Below, piece by piece: positions 9,643-16,276 of a stretch of 16,276 nucleotides of DNA (the first letter of the stretch is position 1; every line of letters begins with the position of its first letter). The stretch comes from Auxenochlorella pyrenoidosa. Taxonomy: Eukaryota; Chlorophyta; Trebouxiophyceae; Chlorellales; Chlorellaceae. The notes beneath the pieces are model-generated. The model saw only the letters and a list, made by a program, of their open reading frames with translations. It did not search any database and had not been told where the DNA came from. The position numbers were made by a program, and so were the translations under genes. Location: the NCBI GenBank assembly GCA_001430745.1, contig KQ481947.1, positions 212,427-228,702 of the forward strand, read 5' to 3'.

Positions 9643-10269
9643 TCACACGAGCAGATGGAAGAAGAGCCACACCGCGATAGCTCCCCAGATATAGGGTCCA
9701 ACCACCGGAATCCAAATGAGAGGCTTGAAGAGCATTGCAAGCACTGCTCCAGATATCACCATGCCGACCAGGGTGCCCCAGTCAATGGGGGCCCGCCCGC
9801 CGCCGCCGCTGGTTGGGCTGCTGCTGCCTGCCCGCGAGCTGCCCTGGGGCTCGCCAGGTGCGGCAGGCTGCTGCGCTGCCGCGGCAGTGCAGAGGCGGCC
9901 TGAGCACGCAGAAGCTGCAGCAGGCAGCGGGGGACAGGCGGCGTGAGCACATGTGCCTCGAGGCGACGGCAGCAAGATATGGCTGGGCCTTGGGCAACAC
10001 AACAGGGCCATCCCGAGGCACTGCCTGCACGCAGCGCTGCTGTCGGTGGCCGGAACCAAGCAACAGCTGTCCCTGCAGGCCCCTGCTTGCCTCTGTGCTT
10101 CACGAAGCCGCGCCTCGCCGCTGCCAGCGGCGATATCTGTGCGCGGTAATGCTGCACATGCGCCGCCGCCAGTGGCACCTGGCTGTTCTCGTGAGCGATA
10201 GGCTCGGCATGACTGCAGACAGGGGAACGAGGGCTGCCATGCGGCTCTCAAAGCCAGGAGCACGCTCAT
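9643..10269 (-). CDS. Small unrecognised protein with a C-terminal two-segment hydrophobic domain
   Basis: Two minus-strand exons, 10269-10179 and 9914-9643, joined in phase, give 120 residues. The N-terminus (MSVLLALRAAWQPSFPCLQS) is basic, Ser/Ala-rich and acid-poor, compatible with organelle import; a Gly/Ser/Gln-rich linker follows. The C-terminal 50 residues are strongly hydrophobic: GTLVGMVISGAVLAMLF, then PLIWIPVVGPYIWGAIAVWL and a short FFHLLV end, suggesting a membrane hairpin with the Pro-Val-Val-Gly turn. The intron length is divisible by three and open, so an unspliced 208-residue form is possible. An alternative start, MAALVPLSAVMPSLSL (ATG near 10240), looks transit-like but is out of phase with the second exon. 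I know no family for it. The last exon is the trustworthy part. Confidence 0.55.
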   Translation of the reverse strand: MSVLLALRAAWQPSFPCLQSCRAYRSREQPGATGGGACAALPRTDIAAGSGEARLREAQRQAGACRDSCCLVPATDSSAACRQCLGMALLCCPRPSHILLPSPRGTCAHAACPPLPAAASACSGRLCTAAAAQQPAAPGEPQGSSRAGSSSPTSGGGGRAPIDWGTLVGMVISGAVLAMLFKPLIWIPVVGPYIWGAIAVWLFFHLLV

Positions 10270-10805
10270 TTGTGCTGCTCACGGCCGCTGCCGTCAGCCG
10301 TCGGCAGGCTCACAGCCGCTACCATCAACACCTGACCTACTCTCAGGACATCCTTACCGCGCAGTGAAAACGTCCTGGAAGTGCCTTGTCGAGCCGCCGG
10401 CTGCCCCAAACCCTGCCGCGTCGTCCCGCCCTCCCGCTGCCTGGCTCGCCCTGAGTGTCGAGATACTCGATAGTTCACACGCAGCAGGAAACAGCGAGGC
10501 AAAGAGGCAGAGAGAGTTACTGCACTGCATGCTGGAAGGCAGGGGCCTCATGCGCGCTTTGGCGGCCCAGCGGCGGCTGCCCACACCTGGATTTGGCCCG
10601 CCAGCTGCAGCCACGACCAGCCCACCTCCAGCTTTTTGAAAAAGGGCAACATCTCAGTCTTACGACCGGTGGCATCGAGCACGCCACCCTCTGTGGCGCG
10701 GCCCACAGCCACGACTGGGATGAGTTGACGTTCCCGAGCTGCGCAGCAAGCAGGTGCGGTGCACCCTGTGTGCTTGTTGGCGTGCTATGTTTGTCCAAGC
10801 GCTAG

Positions 10806-10892
10806 TCTTTGTACAATCATGACCCTCCACCTGCCCCTGCAGCACACTCCCCCTTGCTCCCCGGCTCGGTGCTCCCCTGCCTGCGCCTGCCT
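10806..10892. repeat. Dispersed repeat, copy B
   Basis: Direct partner of 6627-6712, about 90% alike over its last 60 bp (from GCCCCTGCAGCACAC onward). It lies about 540 bp upstream of the start of the minus-strand gene ending at 9643. Confidence 0.7.
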
Positions 10893-10943
10893 AGCCTAGG
10901 CTGTGCCGGTGGCATTTCAGCCCGTCCAGCGTGCATGTGAGCC

Positions 10944-10967
10944 GGTACTTTAGTACTAACTAGTACC
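10944..10967. repeat. Compound AT-rich palindrome
   Basis: Outer arms GGTACT and AGTACC enclose a perfect inner palindrome TTAGTACTAA, with a 2-nt CT offset. It stands out from the GC-rich surroundings and lies about 50 bp beyond dispersed-repeat copy B. Confidence 0.7.
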
Positions 10968-11656
10968 CCAGGATGTGAGCTGTCTTTGTCAAGGATGCGA
11001 GGCAGGCGAGACGCGCAGCATGCACCGCGTTTCGTTGCCCACAAGGCATAACCATCAATTTATAATTGTCCGTCGCATGATCACCTTTCTACCGCTTTAC
11101 CCACCTGCCGTGGGGTGCTCACGACCACCGAAATGCACTGAAGTCCTTCACGAGCTTGCCGTGTCGAGCTGTTGCATTTGCTGACAGCTGGCGCCTGGCA
11201 CAGACAGGGCCATTTCTGCTGGATGCTCAGCAGGTTTGTGCCAGTTGACGCGAGGCCAGCAGATGCTACGCAACAGCTGAGCAGCCCGGCTGCAGGAGCC
11301 AGTGCAGCAAGGAACAGGGGTAAATGCGCACCCGCACAGCTACGACCGTGGGCAAGGCCTGCATGCTGCAAGCCTGCATGTCTGAACAGCCCCTGTACAG
11401 CATGAAGACAACTCCCTTAAGTGTGGCATGAAATGTGCAGATGCCAGGAGGAGAACGGAGCAGCAGGCGTTGCACAGGTGGCACGGGCGTCCTGCCCAAC
11501 TTTGCATGGTCGCCTGCCCTCGGCTACAGATTTCTGGTTGTCCGCCTTACACCGGAATCGTTATGAGAGCGCCAACCTTACTGTTGGGTGAGGCGGGAAG
11601 CATCTGACGCGTGTCCGCGGCCCCGCGCCAAACTCATCCCTGCCGCGGCAGCAGCG

Positions 11657-14600
11657 ATGCACGGGTGCAACATGCAAGCGCACATGGAAGCGCTCCGGCG
11701 TGCCGCGCTGCCAACCCCGGCTGCCGCCGCCGCCGCCTGCCGCAACCGACCTGCAGGCCTGGCGCTGGCGGCGCTGGCGGCCGGAACCGCCTCGGCTGCC
11801 ACCTGCGCACAGCAGCTGCAGGCGGTGGCGCCCGATGCCACCACCGACTTCATCGACCCGGCCACCACCGACGCCGACTGCCTGCTGACGCTGTGCGAGG
11901 GCAGCTCGTACCAAGACTGCCACCCAGCCGACAGCAGCGACCCGCCGCTGCGAAACTACCAGGCACGGCTGGGCCATGCCGGGTGTCGTCGTGCCTGGGA
12001 TGGGCGCCTGGCAGATGCTGCCTTCCCAGACCCACCCATGAGGGGTTGCCCAGCCGGGACGGCAGGCGGCCGGGGCGGGCTTGCTGCTGGGCAGCTGCTC
12101 TGAGCTAGTCTGTATCGGGCTGCCAACCTTAAATCCGATCTGGCTGCTGCGCTGGGCGGGCTCCCATTTTTTCTGGCAGCCTTGTGCCCAGAACCAGTGA
12201 GCGAACCCGGTTTTCTTTGCCTGAACCTTCCCCTCCCCTCCCCGACCTGCAGCTCGTCTTCTCGGACGAGTTCGAAGACGATGGCCGCTCCCTGGCGGTG
12301 GAGGCCGGGGACAAGCGGTGGACGGCGGAGCGCATGTGGTACGCCGGCACCGAGGACATGGAAGTGTATGTGCCCGACCAGGTGGGCCCTGCACTGGCCA
12401 GGGTTGGGAGGGGTTGCAGCTTGCCGCCGTGTGGGTTGGCGTGGGGCACGCAGCCCAGGCGCGCAGGGCATGGAGGTTTGCACACCCGACCGGGCGAGCG
12501 CCCGAACTGCACATGACTTGGCGCACACAGCACTACACAGTACACCTCATGGCGGCATCTGCTGGGGGCCCCACTTGTGAACCTCTGTGTCGTGCCCTGC
12601 CTCGCCCGCAGGTCACCACCGCTGGCGGCGCCGCTGTGATCACCATGGAGCAGGGCCAGGACTGGGGCCCGGTGCAGCGCGACAACGGTGCGGGGCCCGG
12701 CGCGCGTGGCGGAGCCCGGAGGCCGTGCCCTGCGGGGCCGCCTCGCGGACCTGCTGCTTGGCGCGCCTGCTGCCGACCTCGCTGCTGCTGCGCTGCCACA
12801 TCAATCCCTGGGCCTGCAGGCACGGTGTGGAACGTCACAAAGGATTACAAGTCCGGATTCTTTTCCTCGTGGAACAAGTGAGGCCAATGGGGGGGGGGCG
12901 GCAGCGTGGATTGACCGCGCTAGGCTGGCACCGCGGGTTGGGAGCCTGCACGGCTCGTACACATAGACTGGCGGCAATGGACGAGCAATCATGCATGTGC
13001 GGCACCGTGGGGCTGATCCATAGCCGTGGGCTGGGCCAACAGCCACGGCTCCCACGCGTGCCGCCGCAGGGGGCTTGCCCTGCAGCAGGGAGCGTGCCCG
13101 CCCCGCCACACCCTGTGCTCCGCCTGCTCGCCAGCATGTACCCCCCCCACCACCACCCCACCGCCGCCACCCACGGCCGCCGCCGACCCGCAGGTTCTGC
13201 TTCACCGGCGGGTACGTGGAGGCTGCGCTGTGGTTCCCTGGGGACGATTACATCTCTGGCTTCTGGCCCGCCTTCTGGCTCATGGTGAGTGATTGTTGTG
13301 AGGGGTCGCACCCCTGCTGCTCCCTCGCACCCCATCCTGCCCTGCCCCCAGCGCTGCCAATCCAGCCCTGCTCCTGGTGCCGGCAAGCTGCTTGGGCAGC
13401 GCTGCTCCCAGCCCGCCCTCTGCCTGGTGTTGGTCTTGCGAGCGCTTGGCTCGGCAGCAGCCGGGCGCTGCGCGCTGCCGCGCGCAAGCCACACCCCTCG
13501 GCCCCTCAGTGCCCGCAATCCCGGTGGTCGCTGGCCAGCAGCCGGACGGCCGATGCATGTGTGCTTCCCACCTGCACTGCAGGGCAATTTGGGGCGGCCA
13601 GGTGCGCTCCGCGCTCCCTGACCACAGTGACGCCAGCAGTGGCTGCTTGACAGTCGCGGCTGCTGGGCGAGCAGTGCTGGTGGCATACAGCCAGATTAGC
13701 AACCCCAGGCTGCAAGATGACTGGCAACACAACAGCTGCAGCAGCACTTGGGCAGCACTGGTGCTGACAGCAGCAGGAAGCTCGTGTGCCTTTCAGCGAC
13801 AGCTGTGCTGCGTCTGCCCAGCCTGCCATGCGCTTGCAGCGCCGCCCCCCTCACAACTTGGATGCGCTCCCCGCAGGCTATCTGGCCACCACCGGCGGCT
13901 TCTGGCCGTACAGCTACAATGGGTGGGTGCTCTGAGCTCCCTGTGTGCGGGCCCCCCTGCTCTGTGCGGCGTGCCGTCAGCATGCCCCCTTCCCTTGGCC
14001 GCCGGCCAACCCCTCTGGCCGCCCTCGGTTCCTCGCTGCTCTCACACTGTCTGAAATGGTTCCCAGCGCTCAGCACACCTCCCGACCGCCTTCCCTGCGA
14101 TGCAGCTGCGGCGGCGGCGACAGCGGGCTGGATCAGAAGGGTGCCAACAAGCCGCAGTTCATCACCGCGTGCCCAGACCCGCCCGGCTTTGACCGTGCGC
14201 CCGCTGCGCCCGCTGCGCCCGCTGCGCCCACTGTGCCTGCTGTGCCTGTCCCGGCCCTGCTGCTTGCCCCCCTGCCGCACAAACCGCCCACCTCCCAGTG
14301 GCACCCTGCTGCTGCGCACTGCTAAGCCCGCCGCAGCTTGCGCTCGGTTGGCTGCGGAGGGCAGCAACGTGTGTGCGGCGCGCTGCACCTGCTGCTGCAC
14401 GCCGCTTTGCCGCCTGCGGCTGGGGCAAACGCGCGCCGCCTGCACCTCATGCCTGCGTGCGTGCAGGCACGCTGTACAGCCTGCAGCCGGGGGTGGGCCG
14501 CGGGGCGCCCGAGATCGACATGGTCGAAATGAAGTGAGCCGCCGCCGGTGGGCCCGGGCGGCGCCGCTCCCGGGCGGGCCGCCAGCCTGGCCTGCAGATG

Positions 14601-16229
14601 GGTGCTCAGCGGCATCGTTCGCAGTGCTTCTGGCGGCGCTTGTGGCGGTGCCTGGGCCGGCGGCGCCCAAGTCTGAGAGGCCCTGCAGACGGCGACGGCC
14701 ATGCCGAGCCGGCCCCGCCTGCTGGCACCTGTTGCGCAGCGCTCCGTCAGGCAGGCGGGCCAGAACCGCCCTCTGCACATGCCCTGCTGCCTGGCCCGGC
14801 ACCCACAGACCGACACGTGCATTCTCTGCCTGGGCCCGTGTTCTGCCCGCAGGGTGCCCCCCAGCATCAATGAGCAGACGGGGGAGCCCATCCCGCTGGG
14901 CATGCCCCGCGGCGGCGGCGAGGGCGAGCGGCCCTGGCCCTTCAACTCGATGACCCTGCAGGTGGGCCGGGCCGGCGCGGCGGGCCCAGCGGGCGCGGCG
15001 GGCACCAAGCCGAGCCAGCACCCAGCCTGCGTCTGCATGCGCTGCGCCCCTCTGCTGCGGCGCCCTGCCGGCAGCGCCCGGCGCCCGGCGGGGCGGGCTG
15101 TGGTGCCTGCGCATGCGCTATGCCGCACGCTGGCTGCCCACCCGTGCCGCCTCCCCCTCCCCGGCCCCCTTTGGCAGACGGCCCCCCTGCTGCCCAACGC
15201 CACGACCTGGATGGACCCTTCCAATGGCGACACCCCGCAGGGGCCGCTGGGCCAGGGTGAGGGCACGCCAGCCGGCTGCTCCCACCGCTGCGTTTTGGCC
15301 AGGCTCGCGCGCAGTCTGCCTGCGTTCCGCCTCGACCCCACCTGCACGCCGGCTAGCCCTGCCCCCCTGCCCCACGGCTGCAGGCATGTACCTGCCACAA
15401 GACGCGATGAAGCCCGGGGGAGCGCTGCGTGAGTGCCGGGCGGCCCGCCGCCGGGCCGCGACGTGCAATCGGCGGCTGCGCTGCCAGGGCGTCTGCGGCC
15501 CCCAGCCCTCCCAACCTGATCTGGGCGCCCTCCCCCTTCTCACCCCAAAGCCCCTCCCACCGGCGCACGCCTGCCCCCCCCTGCAGAGGGCATGTGGACG
15601 CACTCCACCTACTGGCGCGGCGACTTTGCCGACGGCATGATCCCGCAGCTCAAGCAGTACGGCAACATGGACCTGCTGGACAACATCAGGTGTGGGGGTG
15701 TGGGACTGACCTTTGACGCAAAGAGCAGGCAAGAGAAGGCCCCCCCCCCTTTCCGTCGCGTTTGTGTGTGTGTGTGTGTGTGTTGGGGGAGGCCAGCGAC
15801 GCAGAATCCCCCCCAGCACCGCCCGGGCATGCCTGGCTTTGGGGCCGGCGGCATAGCCAAGCCATGGGGTGTCGAGTGCTGGCCGGGACGCGGCACAGAG
15901 CGATGAACGCACCTCGGCCGCGCCCCGGGAAGGACCCTGGTCAAACATGCATGCAAGGGCTTTGCTGGCAGGCGCGAGACGAGCCACCACGTGCTTCCGC
16001 CCCCGCCCAGTTCCCCGCCCACCACCTGCCCGCCCGCCAAACCACGCATGGGTTGAGCCCAGCGGCTGCCACTGACGCGCTACAGGCAGTGTCGTACGTG
16101 CCTGCAATCGCGTGTGTGAGCCCACGCGCCGCCCTCGGGTGCAGGCCGGGCAACGTGGTCCAGGACTCTGTTTCGGTGATGGCCACGCTCAACACGTCTC
16201 ACTTCACCTCGTACCACAAGTTTGGCCTG
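11657..16229 (+). CDS. SKN1/KRE6-type beta-glucan synthesis protein (GH16-related), N-terminal 434 residues
   Basis: Fourteen exons join without a frame break: 11657-11962, 12253-12381, 12612-12687, 12820-12877, 13194-13284, 13583-13601, 13877-13922, 14106-14194, 14467-14533, 14853-14961, 15178-15256, 15384-15428, 15587-15689 and 16145-16229; the gene continues past the edge. Residues 33-48 are a hydrophobic signal or signal-anchor (AGLALAALAAGTASAA). The SKN1 domain starts at LVFSDEFEDDGRSL (103) and includes WNKFCFTGGYVEAAL, GFWPAFWLMGNLGRPGYLA and WPYSYNGC. The GH16 catalytic motif EIDMVE is intact (E287, D289, E292). In yeast, KRE6/SKN1 are secretory-path membrane proteins needed for beta-1,6-glucan; here wall or storage glucan assembly is inferred. 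In-frame ATGs at 11672 and 11684 are alternative starts. The first intron is GC-AG; exon 6 is 19 nt. Confidence 0.94.
14196..14248 (+). repeat. 9-bp tandem repeat in an intron
   Basis: About five to six imperfect units of TGCGCCCGC, starting right at the donor site of exon 8. It stays open in the exon's frame (Ala-Pro repeats) until a stop at 14323-14325, so intron retention would add an Ala/Pro-rich tail. Confidence 0.7.
15762..15783 (+). repeat. (GT)n microsatellite in intron 13
   Basis: About ten GT units preceded by a C-rich run (nine C near 15740). Simple-sequence repeat; no function suggested. Confidence 0.8.
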
Positions 16230-16276
16230 GTGGGCAGGGGGGGGATGGGGGGGGGGGGGGGGGGGGGGGGGGGCTC
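16230..16276 (+). repeat. Long G homopolymer at the window end, inside an intron
   Basis: After the donor at 16230-16231 (CTG then GTGGGC) the sequence becomes G8, AT, then about 28 consecutive G before CTC. It is a strong G-quadruplex candidate and a likely sequencing or assembly weak point; the true length is uncertain. Confidence 0.8.

Larger units (their letters stand above)
10270..11656. other. Intergenic region upstream of two divergent genes
   Basis: About 1.39 kb with no gene I can support: short frames without motifs or partners. It must hold the promoter of the small membrane protein (left) and of the SKN1/KRE6-type gene (right). It contains dispersed-repeat copy B, a compound palindrome at 10944-10967 and an AT-rich CAATTTATAATTG element at 11056-11068, about 590 bp before the SKN1-type start codon. 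Confidence 0.55.

Noticed and set aside
8906..9715. 269-residue minus-strand open frame
   Set aside because: It overlaps the start of the last exon of the small membrane-protein gene in another frame, is Pro/Ala/Ser low complexity, and has no motif or splice partner.
10364..10639. 91-residue plus-strand open frame beginning MKTSWKCLVEPP
   Set aside because: No recognisable motif, no splice partner and no signals that separate it from chance frames in this intergenic stretch.
13696..15114. 472-residue minus-strand and 401-residue plus-strand open frames
   Set aside because: They lie across exons 7-10 and introns of the SKN1/KRE6-type gene in other frames or on the other strand. Long chance frames are expected in DNA this GC-rich, and neither shows recognisable motifs.

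Overview
The window looks like nuclear DNA of a green alga, most likely a Chlorella-type trebouxiophyte. It is very GC-rich, its genes are broken by many short GT-AG introns, third codon positions are GC-loaded, TGTAA (the usual green-algal poly(A) signal) follows two plus-strand stop codons, and proteins typical of that group are present. No bacterial operons, rRNA, tRNA or CRISPR arrays were seen. Gene models were built by hand from splice sites whose phases join without a break. They are predictions without transcript support.

Layout. (1) 1-1322, minus: 5' part of an ArfGAP1-type GTPase-activating protein of vesicle traffic, running off the left edge. (2) 1575-3294, plus, divergent from (1) across about 250 bp: a RAD60/ESC2/NIP45-like protein with an acidic N-terminus, a SUMO-interacting motif and one C-terminal SUMO-like domain. 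(3) 3838-6030, minus, convergent with (2): a secreted, probably wall-associated protein with a signal peptide, a Cys-containing beta-rich region, eight SPSPPPP heptads and a 69-residue C-terminal module with 14 cysteines. (4) 6031-7503: non-coding, with inverted repeats and one copy of a dispersed repeat. (5) 7504-8767, plus: an unrecognised membrane protein with a basic, plastid-type N-terminus; its reading frame appears broken at about 8427. (6) 9643-10269, minus: a small unrecognised protein with a C-terminal hydrophobic pair. (7) 10270-11656: non-coding, with the second dispersed-repeat copy and a compound palindrome. (8) 11657 to the right edge, plus: the first 14 exons of a SKN1/KRE6 (GH16-related) beta-glucan synthesis protein with its EIDMVE catalytic motif intact.

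The genes are neighbours rather than a pathway. Genes (3) and (8) both point to the cell surface or wall; (1) is vesicle traffic and (2) is SUMO/genome maintenance. The best leads are the 14-Cys C-terminal module, the interrupted frame of (5), the two-copy dispersed repeat, and non-standard splicing: a GC-AG intron, a 19-nt exon, a duplicated 5' splice site and a duplicated 3' splice site.
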